Assembly: GCA_047495785.1 (NCBI GenBank)
Contig: JBLDXI010000007.1
Location: 1,860,001 to 1,924,000 of the forward strand
Direction: 5' to 3'
DNA length: 64,000 bases
From: Lepidodermella squamata
Lineage: Eukaryota > Gastrotricha
In this document: positions 35,018 through 46,611 of the stretch, in pieces
How the letters are laid out: every line of letters begins with the position of its first letter
How positions within the stretch are numbered: position 1 is the first letter of the stretch
Program-made: the position numbers and the translations under genes
Notes under the pieces: model-generated
Told to the model about the DNA's origin: nothing
What the model saw: the letters and a program-made list of their open reading frames with translations, nothing else
The model's database searches: none

Positions 35018-36815
35018 TCATAGTCTTCGTTCTGGTTGGAGCATGATGCTACAATGGGGAGTCCTGAACGCTGTGGGCAACCACCTAATGGGCAAATCAG
35101 TTTCGGGGGAAATCGTAAATTTAAAACCGAGGATTAGCTTTGCTAGTGCCATTTTGAGCTCTAGAAGAGCCAACCTCATCCCAATGCAATGCCTGTTACC
35201 ATCTCCAAAAGGAATGAAAGCATTCTGTATCAGGCTTTCCGAGTTTTCTGCAGAAAATCGCTCAGGTATGAATTTATCGACATCAGTCCAGTAGTCAGGG
35301 TCATGATGTACAGCACTAACTGGAATGATAACAGTGACCCCTTTTGGTATAGTTATACCACTGATAACTGTTTCGGAGGTGCACATTCGATCCACCCTGA
35401 AAACAAATTATATTCATCAGAAAAATTAGCCACCAAAGTTTGGCGGTATGTTACCTTAGGACAGGCGTGTAATAGCGCAGCGTCTCATTCACGACCATGT
35501 CGAGATAGGGTACTTCATTCAAGGCATCCATCGTGAATGCCTTGCCATCTTCCGGGAAAGCTTTGCGCAAATCTTGGTAGAGCTTCTCTTGAACATGAGG
35601 ATTCTCGCATAGTGCAAGCAAGGCCATAGTAAGAGTAGTCGCGGTTGTCTCATAGCCAGCAAGGAAGAACAGGACCGATTGTCCGATTATTTCATCTCTC
35701 GTAAGACCATTTCGAAGCCAAACCCCTCCGAGCTCGTCGTATTCAACAAATTCCTTGTTTTTCGGGTCTTTGGGATCTCTTTCGAGCGGTATCACCATAG
35801 ACAGAAAGTCATGACGCTGAGCCGCCACTTCTGGCTGCTTTCGCCTCTCAATTTCCTCTTCAATTACGTCTTGGAAAAGTTTGAAAAGTTTAGCAACCAT
35901 TGACCAGATCGGAAGCATTTTCAACAACGCTTCCGTGAACCCAGGGAAGAGGACTATCAAAATTAATGTATTACCTCTAGCAATTAAGCCTAGCATAGGA
36001 AACTATGATTACGTAATGAGGCGATGAATGAGCCTGTTAGCGGAACCACTGAGAACACTTTCTTCGCATTGGTTACAAAGGGGTTTTGCTGGTTGTTGAA
36101 CGAATCAATTTCCAAACCGAATGCCACTGATGCGACTGCATCTAGAGTATAAAACCCGGCGTATCTAATGCGATGTCACGGAAGTTAACCAAGTGCGCAG
36201 AATAAGAAAAGCGCATCTTACTCTTTAGCATCGAATGGCTTCGAAATTAGCGCCTGCTTTTCAATGTTCACATAGAGCTGGTCAACGACCTTTTGTATCA
36301 AAGGCTCCATTCTTCTCATATTCGCAGGGGTAAACGCTGGCGTCAACTGCTGCCTTACATGCTTCCATCGCCGGCCGGTCAGGTTTGTTACCTGAAGGTC
36401 CATTGGTCGATCTCTCGCAGCGAAGAAAACCCTTCGATCAATGAAGTGATCGTGTTCCTTGATCATGACCTGTTTCAGCATATCAGGGTCTGCCATCATA
36501 ATTGCAGGCTGGCGTCCTTCAAAATAGCCGAACACTTTCCCATGCTTTCGTATGAGATCCGTTTCAAGCTCAAACAAGTTGTCTCCCTGCAGGAGGATGA
36601 ATTATTCTATAAGCAGATTAACGGTCTTCAAATACCTTTTCCATCCACAAAGTCCAGCCTCCCGTCCATCCTTTCTGAGGCAGCTCGTTAAGTCCGATCT
36701 CCTTGAAGATGTTCCTGTACTTCCTCACGTATCGGTAAGCTGCTATGAAAGCAAAAATCGCTGTAATCCCTGTTGCGGCTAAAATGCCGCCCCAAGGTAT
36801 TGAGATGATTGCCAT
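35018..36815 (-). CDS. Cytochrome P450, CYP3-clan-like
   Basis: Five exons on the minus strand join as 36815..36636, 36586..36222, 36164..36013, 35953..35455 and 35396..35018, giving 524 residues. The protein is an ER-anchored monooxygenase. An N-terminal membrane anchor (about residues 8-26) precedes KGWTGGWTLWMEKGDN. Catalytic landmarks are all present: WKHVRQQLTPAFT (C-helix), AGYETTATT (I-helix oxygen-binding Thr), NETLRYYTPVLR (K-helix ExxR), FIPERF, and the heme loop FIPFGDGNRHCIGMR with the thiolate Cys at 469. Overall pattern, including NPFVTNAKKVF and the FxPxxxxR region, is like animal CYP3-clan enzymes (CYP13/CYP3). The third intron, beginning GTAATCATAG inside LRN, was chosen because it gives the normal F-G loop length. 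Substrate unknown; xenobiotic or lipid oxidation is typical for the clan. Confidence 0.93.
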
Positions 36816-37820
36816 GAGTATTGGTTTTTATTCAAACGCAAATGTATTACAATGCGGTTTATGTGGCAAAAGGAATCCAATATATAGAGCACGATAAATT
36901 GCGGCGGAACTGTTTGCGATTACCTTATCCTGATGAATAACGACTGAACTAATTATTATGATGCAATATTGTCCATACTCCGGTACTTTGTCCATATGTT
37001 TGAGTACGTGATTCACGCCATGGTTTTTTCTGCGCGGGGAAACATTATTTTTATCATTATTGGTACTGCCATAAATAGAAAACCGCTGATTACTTCGTGG
37101 CGATTTGATTAAAAATTGTCCGTTATTAGTAGTAAATGGTGTTTTGATTGTGATTCATTGCGGCACTTTTCAAGATATCAGTCGCTTTCTTACAAACGGT
37201 CTCATTTCCACCGTGTCGTTTGGCCAGCAGTGTGCACTCGAGCTTGGGAATAATAGTGATTATTATTAGTCCCAAGCCCATATATCTATTGAATCAAAGT
37301 GATTTCAGTGAAGTTCATACCTATGCTTAAAATTCAATCAATTTCAGGGGGAAATTATTCGAAATTCCAAGAGACCAAAATTATTCGTATAAATTATAAA
37401 TCGAGCGAGCGAATTCGACAGACAGGGGGAAAGCTTCCCAAAGAAATTTTTTCGGCACGGCGCATTTCATGCACCTTGTTTGCGTTGTAAACGGTTCAAA
37501 TTTCGTTCTTTACGACTGAACATTCTGAAGGGTTTAGCCGAAATTTCGCAAGATATGGTCATTGGATACTGTACAGGAAAATATTGAAAATATACGAGAT
37601 ACAAGAAGCGAGCTTGTTATGCCGTGAAAATCTGAGTTTGATCAAAAAATGTCAAAAAAATGTGAACTTGAAATTTCTTTACAGGGTGGCCGAAAAATTC
37701 CGCAGAAGGCGCGTCAATGAGGATCTTTAAGAAGTTGAAGAATTTCAAGCATTCTTTTGCCAATGGAACTCCTCAATTTCTTAAAACTCCTGTACAAGAA
37801 GTCACCGTTTTCTGTCAGTA

Positions 37821-38635
37821 CCGTAAGCTGGTCTAATTTCATCGGACGGGGTAATTTCGGACACTTATGACTTTGAAATTAAATTTCTCCTCAACCCGGG
37901 CAAATTAGAGTCCGTTCAAATGCAGAAGATAGTCCTGAGTCTTGTCTTTCAAATGACACATGAAACATGAAAAACGGATATGGATGCGAAGAATGGCCCA
38001 ATTTCTTCGCAGGCATGTCCCGCAACCCAAAATTACTAACTTTTCACCAAGTAGGTATTTTTTGGCGGAAAGAAGCGGAAAATATAGAGCGCCATCGATT
38101 TAGTAATGCTGTTATGTTCAAACCGTTTTTAAACGAAAATTTTGATCAGGAAATGCTTTAGAAAACCCATTTTGTCCCGGCTAATTTCGGACAGCTTCAA
38201 ACTACAAAGAATTTAAAAATATGCCAATTGACCGTGACATTTTTTTAAATCCATATCTCAGTGAGAACAGCACCAGCTGCGTTGGGAGCACAATTCACGA
38301 TCGAGGGTTCGAATCCCTCTCATGCATTTTGTTTTTTTTTTTATATATTTTTTTACTTTTAATCTGCTCACAAATTTTATCTCGCTTTAATGTGAACTTT
38401 GGCCCCAATCTAAATATTCACACTGAGCTGTCCGAAATTACCCCAGTTGTGTCCGAAATTAGCCGGATCAGTTTTCCTTCAATACCTGTACAGGGAAAAT
38501 TATTTGTTTACCGGAGTTGATGCTAGACTATGCAGTTTTTCAAGGCGCATCTTTTGACATAAAGCGTGTAAAGAAATTCGTTAACCTCACAAAACGAAGC
38601 CCGAAAAACAAGTCCGAAATTAGACCAGCTTACGG
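37821..38635. mobile_element. 815-bp non-autonomous DNA transposon with TA target duplication
   Basis: Perfect 20-bp terminal inverted repeats begin CCGTAAGCTGG at 37821-37840 and mirror at 38616-38635. Each is flanked by TA (37819-37820 and 38636-38637), the duplication expected of Tc1/mariner-type insertion. Inside, the 12-mer TAATTTCGGACA recurs in both orientations: forward near 37852 and 38182, inverted near 38429 and 38450. There is no transposase frame, so the element must be mobilised in trans, if at all. A tRNA-like B-box segment lies inside it at about 38290-38328. Confidence 0.8.
38270..38328 (+). ncRNA. tRNA-like relic (A-box/B-box) inside the DNA element
   Basis: GAGGGTTCGAATCCCTC forms a perfect T-arm with a canonical pol III B box. 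Upstream, GCTGCGTTGGGAGCAC resembles a D-arm/A box. Only about 11 nt separate the D-arm and T-arm parts and no acceptor partner for the 3' end is present. The cloverleaf is therefore broken and this is a relic or SINE-type promoter, not a working tRNA. Confidence 0.4.
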
Positions 38636-41021
38636 TATTTTTAGGCAAAACGAAAATGAAAGAGCGGGATTCCAATTCAGACAAAACCGTTGCATTATTG
38701 CAAGTCCTTTATTGCGAGGCTATCTTTCTGTTTACAAAATTGGAAATTTGGAGGCGCCAACTTATAATTTTTGTTTTATTGCCATTTTGATCATTATTTG
38801 TCAGTTTTGCCACGTTCCGGAGCGGCTATAATCTATCGGCCTAAAGTGAAGACCTCTCCGTGATACCGAACAACACCGCAGCTGGTATAAGCTGCTATAT
38901 TCGCATTTTCTATTCACGTATTTTTCGTGCTATTTATTGTTTGCCTATACAAAAAAGCGAGCACTGCGCCTAATGCTGATGCGCCGACGCCCTGAGATCC
39001 GTCACAATCGTGGAGGTGAGGTGATGGTAGTAGTGCGCGGAAGCTTTTTACTCGCTTGCCCATTAAAAATTCAAACCCCGCGCACTTTACTCATCCTCTA
39101 CTCGACGCTTTTTTTCCCAGCGGTGCCAGACTGGCTACATAACTTAATGGAGCATCAACCAGCCGCGCTCGGTGGGAAATCGCGCCGGTTTTTAGAATCA
39201 TATTGCGAAATTGATTGTTATGCTTTCTACATGGCAAAAACCCACCCGAATTGTACTTCGTCATCATCATCATCATCATCGTCATATCATCGCAGGTCGG
39301 CGGCGCGCAATACAACCAAAGCGCGGCTCCTTGTTTGGGGTTAAGCATAACGTGGCGATGTTAAGAGGATTGGCCACAACGACACCGCGCGGTAGCCGGC
39401 AGAAATTCAGCGAGAGATGTACCCATTGGAGATTGCGCGCACATATCATCTATACCTACCTAGCTTCAAATAATAATTTTCGCAAAGGGACTGGTTTATT
39501 GCCACCGCCGCCGCCAGTCGCGTCGTGCGTATTGGTGGGCTACGCAGTAATACCCACGTCGAACAGCAACAAACGCACTGCAGGTCACCACGCGAACCAG
39601 GCCTGGCGGCGGCGGCTTTATTGAACGACAATATTCATTCAAAACATGCCTTGGCTCATTATCGTCAGTTTTAACGGGCCGTGAGGATTGCTGAAGCCCT
39701 TAATCGACGAGGTACTAGTTCCACTGCCGTGTTCTATTTCTGCAATAAATTTCCGGTATTAAAATGAAAAGTCCTCCTTAAATATCGTTTTTTCTGCCAT
39801 TTTTTTTAGCTGCGCATAAAACAACCCGGCAGAACCTTGTGTTTGTTTTTATAATTTCTAGGGCGCCTGTCGACTGCTGCACGAGGGGGTCATTAAAAAA
39901 GAACGCGTCGTTTATTATGGTTTTTTCGCCACTGCCACGTGCTGGTCGTGTGGTGCGGGCTCATCCCGCGCTCTCGGTGCCCATTAATAAAGAAGACCAC
40001 GACAGCCACTCTGGCGCTGCAGAAAACACACGCGCGTTTATTGCTTGTCTCCTCTCGCTCGGCGGCTGCCTGGTGTGTAATTATTTTCGCAGTAATGTGG
40101 CCGAGCAAAGCCAACCCAGACCTGGCCACCTCCTCCCGCTCGCTCGCTCGCTTGTTGCCGACCGTTGGTTTGGTTGGTTGACAATAATTTTAGTACTGCC
40201 GTACAGTTATTTAGCAGCAGGGGCTGCCGTATTGCAATATTTTGAGAAGCGTGCGCGCGTTCCATCGTATCGTGGGCCCTAAACCCGCCACCGCCGCTGT
40301 CGCATCATTACCACCACCTTCGTCGCGAGCCTCGCAAGGTGCAATGGAAGCCTCAGCGTGAATTGTTTTCGTTTCATTTAAGCCCGGTACGTGCGTTCCC
40401 TAAACTTCAAACGCCCAAAGCCATGCTGGAAATAACATAATAATAATAGGCGCTTTTAAGAGATTAGTCCTATTATTACTTCGCGTTTAGTTGTGTTATT
40501 ATTGTTATATAGCACCCGGGCGCTCGAGTTGCTAAATCTGATGAATTACCTTTATCGCCGTTCGCCATCGTCGACACACGTTTTGTGTAACAGACACAGG
40601 GCGCATCCTGTCCCATCCATCGCGAGTGAACTTTGGCTGGCCACCACTGTACGCGGTCTTTTCATAACGGGCGCGCGGGGCCTCTCGGGCACGCCTTTCT
40701 TCTCACACCGGATTAGGTGCAGCACCGTAGCCTGAATTGCGGCGGCGCTAATGCGTGCACCCGATTATGACTATGACTATGATGGTGATGATGGCACTTT
40801 TTCAAAGGAGGGGCGCCACGATCGCCATTCATTCGCTCATAGACGCCAGCAGTTTCAACTTTTCAAAGTTGCTTAGCAGCGCGATGCGTCAAAGGCGCAA
40901 AAAACTCGCGCATAAATGGTACTGAAAAGTTACCATCTCAATAACACTATGCACCGAGAAATGGTCACCTTAATTTTTTATCTCTTTTTAATTAATAGCT
41001 GTGTTAATACTTTGTAAAAAA

Positions 41022-41627
41022 ATGGTTTACTGCTGCATGGTCTGGGGCTGCCAGAACCGACCTGATCGGGAGGATTGCCGAAGCCGCGGGGTGTCTTTCC
41101 ATCGTCTCCCCGTTTCCGATTTAAACCTGCTCCAAAGCTGGGTCGCTAAGATTGGCGTGACAAATTACCCGTTGTCGCGCAATCTCCGAATCTGTTCCGA
41201 GCATTTTGAACTGGATAATTTTGTCGTTCATAAAGACGGTCGGCGTGTCTTGAAACGAACCGCCGTGCCGTCGCTATTCAACTTCCCGGCCGATAACGTT
41301 CAAGCCATGTTCCCAGCTTTCCCGCTCCACAATTTGTCGACCGATGACTTGCGGGCTTTGAAGGCGGAGCCTACGACGCCTAATTCGATGATTGCGAAAA
41401 TGAGCGCTGCATCGCCTGCAAACTTGTCTATGAAAAATAATAACCACAACGCTAACAACAACAACAACAACAACGGCGAAGAGAACCAGCAGGGATCAGG
41501 ACCTCCATCGACCCGCTGGTCTTTGTTGCCTGATGGCAAGAACATGATCGATTCTCCTTATTCAATTGGCGACGACATGAAGCCGCATGTCCACGAAGAC
41601 CTTCGGCGGTCAGGTGATAATTACGAA
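41022..41627 (+). CDS. THAP-domain exon (202 codons, 3' continuation not certain)
   Basis: The exon starts at ATG 41022 and ends in a strong phase-0 donor (GAA|GTAAGT). Residues 1-89 form a THAP zinc finger: Cys5, Cys10, Cys58 and His61 (CSEHF) as C2CH ligands, FHRLP, the core Trp40, and AVPSLF closing the domain. THAP domains bind DNA sequence-specifically and derive from, or share descent with, P-element-type transposases. The remainder (90-202) is low complexity with an Asn run. No exon recognisable as its partner occurs before 43805. The next acceptor of matching phase 0 that I can support is at 44486, which belongs to the CENP-B-HTH gene. The two may therefore be one locus. Read-through would stop at 41669. 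Confidence 0.8.
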
Positions 41628-43804
41628 GTAAGTTCCGTTTTTTTCTTAATTAACGAAACTACATACTGATAAGTATTTGCGAGTTATACTTAATCACCTC
41701 GAAAAGGACGATTGATCGTTTTTTAGTTCGCCCTACTGTCGTAGGCGCTGTGCGTTTGTCACACTTTTTCGACAGATTTCGGTCATTTTTCTTGTGTGAC
41801 TTCGTGACAATTTCGATAACTGTTACACGTTTGTCTTGAAGTTGGATGTCCGGTCAGGATGACTGCATTTTTCTAGATATATCTCGACATTCGGTGCAAA
41901 GCTGTAACAAAACGAATCATATTACATTGCGATACGGTTGCGTTTTTTTATTGAATTTAACACTTTAATGAAATAATCTACGCTCGGATGCACGTAGCAT
42001 GCGCTATTCCGAAGCGAAAGGTGATGGCGCTGAGGCGAATTCGATTACCTGGGCGTTTTTTTTCCACATCTCGCCTTCGCATGTTTTTCTCGCTACAATG
42101 ACAGATGATGCCACGGCACTCATTATAACGCGCTCACGTGTACGAAAATAGATCAAGACGGCGCTAAATCTCGTAAAAAAACGCCATCCGCAAAATTACT
42201 GCGGTTAAAAAAGATAATAACGCTTGAGGTAAGGCGATAATACAATAATAACAAAAGAGCCCACGTCAGGAAATAAATTCATCGTAGTATGCAATGCCAA
42301 TGTTTTGTGAGGATTCGCAAAACAACTTCCTTTTTTTGCGAAGCCTTTCATATCTACCTTAAATTTGATAAAAGATGCGCTGATTTATGCACTCATCATC
42401 ATCTTGTAATGAGACATCATTGTCGCGTGTGATTAATGTGGAAAAGATGTCTCGGGCGAGATGTAGATGCGCGCAACGAAACTCGCACCTCTTTTGTTCT
42501 CAAAAAGTGCGCCCTGCGTTATATTATTAGTATGCGGTACAACTTGCGATGGGTGCGACCTCTCTCGCGCGGCCAACCAGGTTCCCTCGGCCCAGCCAGC
42601 GTGAAGAAGGCAAGGTGCACTACACGCTACTTGCTATAAACTACCTAGCCGTTATGCGATTATTATTGCCCGCCAATAAATTTATTTACTATGCGTTATA
42701 ATAAATTTTCGCTCAACAGACAGTTACGAGTTATTCGCATAAAAATCCCGCGAATCAGGCGCAATTTCCGTGAAAAGCCCGCGCGCGATGCGACTTGATT
42801 ATCGCGCCTAAATTAATAAAACAGTTCTCTGCTCGACTTCCGCTTACAGTCAATGCACACGCGGTGCCATAAATGCGCGGCATCTACAAAGCGAACGCGC
42901 CAACATTTATTGCGCTCAAGTTTTATGCGTTTCCGTTAACGTCATGTAGTAGTCGTAGTAGGTAAACGATCGTAAAAATTGCCAGCTATAACTGCTTCTA
43001 TTTTCGAAATAACAGCCATTCCTGAAATCTTGTTTACCAACACTTGATTTCTTTACAAGACGCTCTCGCTTATTAATTTCGGTGTCGCATTTTTTACCCG
43101 AGCTACAGTGTCATAAAAACTAGCCGTTAGAAGACCCCTGCGTAATAAAACACCTTCACATGTCTTTATTACTAGCTGGCTGCTTCATTTTTCTTAGAAA
43201 TGAATAGCTTGCACGTGCAGATATCAACTTTCCATGCTTCGCGGCTTGGGACTGCTCACTTTATTTTTAGCTGAAATTGGCGATTTGACGTCGGTGCAGA
43301 CCTGACACTTCTAATCAATTTTCAGTTGTTCGTATTCTACCCGCCACTGCGATTTTTTAAGGCGGATCTATAAACTTCTTATGTTTTCAATAGCCGAGCT
43401 ATTAATGGTGAAAAATGTCGGTATGTGGTGACCAATCTCTTTCACGGGGGCTTTTGATGCTGCCAAAAAAACACGCCACCTCTATTGAAGCATTCACGTG
43501 AGCGCGCGCACTCGTTACTCGTTTGACTCAGCGCCGGTATTGTAGCGCGATAATTTCAACATCGTGCAGTAGTATGATGTTTGATAACCCAATTTACGCT
43601 ATTTTTAGCTAAAAGCGCTAGCTTAGTTCAACTGCTTGTTTTCGCGTTTAAATAAATTTAACGCTGCGTTACAGCAACATGTGACTCAACTTGCATCATT
43701 ACCCCTGAAAAACCACCGACAAATATGGTTATTTTTGTAACCTTGAAAATGAAAAAAGTCATGGCTTTCGTTTCTACTATCAAGCGTTATCTTTTAAAAA
43801 TAAC
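41628..43804. other. Interval between THAP exon and CENP-B-HTH exon
   Basis: No coding exon is supported in these 2.2 kb. It is either an intron of a combined locus or an intergenic region carrying a second promoter. A copy of the AAGGCGGAT motif sits at 43351-43370. No convincing acceptor precedes the ATG at 43805. Confidence 0.4.
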
Positions 43805-46611
43805 ATGGCGCTTAAAGTAAAGCAAGATAACCACAGTCAAAACGGAAGCGAACATGGCAGTTCGAGCGAAATAACAGTCGACTCGCCCCTTTCTGATGTG
43901 AATCACTGCAGTAATATCGGAACCGCGCCTTCACCCCACTCATCGTCGACTGGTGGCCACGGCGGCGGAAGTGGAGTTGCTTCTCGCAAACAGTGGAGCA
44001 TTGAAGATAAACTGCGATGGATTGGAATGGTCGAAGCGGAAAAACTACCGCGATCGGTTATTTTACGCCGATTTCCTGGCCTCAGCTCAACAACCCTATC
44101 GATGACGCTCCGCCGTAAGAAGTTCATCATAAAACGCGCTTTGACAATGAACGGTGTTCCGACATCACGCAAGCGACTTCGAGCCGGCCAGTTCGAACAG
44201 GTCGAGGAAGAACTCGTTCGTTGGATTAAAACTGACGGCCGCGTGTTGAATGGCGGTGCATTACCGAGACCGGAAATGATCAGGCGGAAAGCTACCGAAA
44301 TCGCGGCCAGGCTTGGGGTTCAGGGCTTTGGCGCTTCGACCGGCTGGCTTCATCGCTTTAAGCAGCGCTACGATTTAGCCTCATCTTTGGTACCTTAAAT
44401 AGGCTTAGAATAATTCGATAATAATATTTTAAAATTAAGCTGGATTTTTTAATAATTTTTTGTAACAATTTTTTCTGATTTTCAGGGCTCTCCAAGTGCT
44501 GCCGAGACGCCTGGCGCTTCGTCGACTGTTTCCGGAAATGGCGGTCACAACGGTCACATGATGGGTGGGGATGATCATCTGCCTTCATCGTCTCCTCTCG
44601 TCGCTGTTTGCAACAACGACGATATGATCGATGGTGAAACTGATGAGGTGAACGTCGACGGGTCTGTTGAGCCTGATGCGAAACGCTACCGGTCATCGCC
44701 GGCCATCAGCGGCGATCAAAACATGCCGGGCAGCGGCTATGCGCGTCACCCGTTGGCGAACGGCGCCCATCATCACCTGTTGAAAATGCATCAGCCGCAT
44801 CATTTGACGCAGATGCGGCGGCCAAGGCAGCGGAAAGCTGTTCTGCCGCGCCAGTCTCGCGCCTCGCCTAACCAACAGGTCGGCGGTATGCCTCAGCCTT
44901 CGCCGCAACCACAGCAGCAGCAGCAGAACCAGCAACAGCTCACGCAACAGCAACAAGCGGCTGCGGCTGCGAATTTTATGAGTCAGCTATTTGGGGGTGC
45001 AAATTTTCTCACTGCTTTTCAGAACCAGGACCGACTCGGTTCAGGTCAGTTTTATTCCTTATAAACCAGTTATATTAGCGAGCGAAATACTAGACATTGA
45101 AAGGGTTAGGATTATAAGTGTCTTACATTTTTTTACACTACATTGTAGTCGTCTGACGAAAAATTTGAGACTTATCCGAATAATGCAGGGTAAGGGAGAA
45201 TCATTTTGGAAGATTCCCGAATATTTCTAAACGAATTTTACAAGATTGAACAAATTTGCATGGCGCCATACTTCAAATTAGTCAGCAAAGTCTTTAATTC
45301 GAAAAGAATGGAATCATGGCTGCAAAACTTGCGCGACTTCCAGGGAACCATTATAAAATGTCCAGATTTTTAGCTGATTTATGACTATGTTTTTGCATGA
45401 TGGCATATTTCGAGATTTCACAAGAAGGAAATAGGAAAATGGTTAGCGAGCTAAGCGAGCAACAATTTTGGGTTGTTACCATGAAAAGTGTCTAAAAATG
45501 CTTGGAAGTTGAGATTGTTGAAATATTTCCAGGTTTTATTAAATTTTGTGTTCTCGAAGCGGTGATCTGAGTGATGACCTTACACTGAAAATCACACAGA
45601 ATTCCATGGTAATTGCTTGGATTTTTTTAATTTATCATGGCATTGCCGGAAATAACGGAAAAGCATATATCGGCGAATGAATTGTTCAAAGATTTTTCCC
45701 CTTCTGGTCGAAGTTCGTTCTGCTTTTAGATTGATTCCCTTGAAATAAATCGATTTCTTTATTTTCGATGGGATTTCTAAAAAATCGTTTATTCTAAGAT
45801 TTGTACTCACCAATCTTTACCTATTATTAGCATAGGCGTAGTAGCCGTGAATTATTTCGGGCTGTCTTTCGATTGGTTGAGGTAGACGAAGTGCCAAAAA
45901 TTAAGCAATTAGGCACTTGGTGACCTTGTTTCAGGATTTCTCTGGGGGTGTTGAAGACCCAAACCTCCTACGCCACTAGTCATATTATTGAGTAATCCCG
46001 ATAATTTCCTACCTTAGCCTAGCTTTTGAAGTACAAATTCTCATTTCTTGGAATTCTTAGACTATTTAGTTTGAGATTTTCCTGGAATTTTTATGTTCTA
46101 ATGAGCTTTCAAAACTGATTAGCCTCATATTAATTGTTGATTTGTGCATTTTTTAGGAACCCCAGTGGCGACTCAACTCGGTGCCGGTGCTCTCGACCTG
46201 TCGGTTCGCAATCTGCCGGTGCCACCCACGCCTCTCCTCTCTATGCCGCCCCCTGGCGTAGCCACCTCATCGCTTCTCAACGCCATGGCGCCTCGCTTCG
46301 GAGCTGGCGGCGACGTAGGCCGGGTTCGTTCACTAATCGCCGGCTATCGAGAATCAGCCTCGTTTCTAACAAAAGCCGCCGATGAACTGGAAACATTCAT
46401 GGCGCAGGTGCAGCAGATCGCCACCAGCAACAACAACAATCAAGTTTCCGCATCCGGCGCTTCGTCGACAGTCAGTTCGACGAGCAGCTCATCGTCATCG
46501 AGCAATAACAATAACAACACGAACTCGCTTTTATCCTCAGCTTTTTTGAATCTTATGCCGTCATTGCCTTCGCTGTCACAGCAACTCGTTCAACAAGCTG
46601 AACTTGCCTAA
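43805..46611 (+). CDS. CENP-B/Tigger-type HTH protein with CtBP-binding-like motif
   Basis: Three exons join as 43805..44389, 44486..45044 and 46157..46611, giving 532 residues. Residues about 61-110 (RKQWSIEDKLRWIGMVEAEK, then RRFPGLSSTTLS) form the first helix-turn-helix. Residues about 131-190 (VEEELVRWIKTDGR, then GFGASTGWLHRFKQRY) form the CENP-B-type second helix-turn-helix, both as in pogo/Tigger transposases. There is no DDE catalytic domain, so this is a domesticated DNA-binding protein. The C-terminal half is rich in Gln, His, Ser and Asn. It contains GALDLSVR (residues 392-399), a good fit to the PxDLS motif that recruits the corepressor CtBP. A nuclear transcriptional repressor is the reasonable inference. 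The first donor (TTG|GTACCT) is weak but in phase. Confidence 0.82.
45828..45978. mobile_element. Possible short hAT-like MITE in the intron
   Basis: The left end TAGCATAGGCGTAGTAG and the reverse complement of the right end TAGTGGCGTAGGAGG are imperfect inverted repeats around the core GGCGTAG. This resembles the CAGTGGCGTAG ends of many hAT-type MITEs. The 150-bp size and lack of coding fit. The evidence is modest because no duplication was defined. Confidence 0.35.

Larger units (their letters stand above)
36816..41021. other. Large gene-free interval between divergent P450 and THAP genes
   Basis: I support no coding exon in these 4.2 kb. It contains a TA-flanked DNA element (37821-38635), a CAT/TCA microsatellite near 39259-39291, and GC-rich patches between 38930 and 40740 that produce long accidental open frames. 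A copy of the dispersed AAGGAGGA motif sits at 39762-39781 (-). It should hold both promoters. Confidence 0.4.

Noticed and set aside
39839-40282. 147-codon plus-strand frame in the P450-THAP interval
   Set aside because: It lies in a GC-rich noncoding patch with overlapping frames on both strands and no domain, plausible splice sites or family match.
43700-43804. Upstream in-frame extension linking the HTH exon directly to the THAP exon
   Set aside because: The frame is open back to a TGA near 43712, but the only AG in range follows a purine-rich run and makes a poor acceptor, so the ATG at 43805 is preferred.
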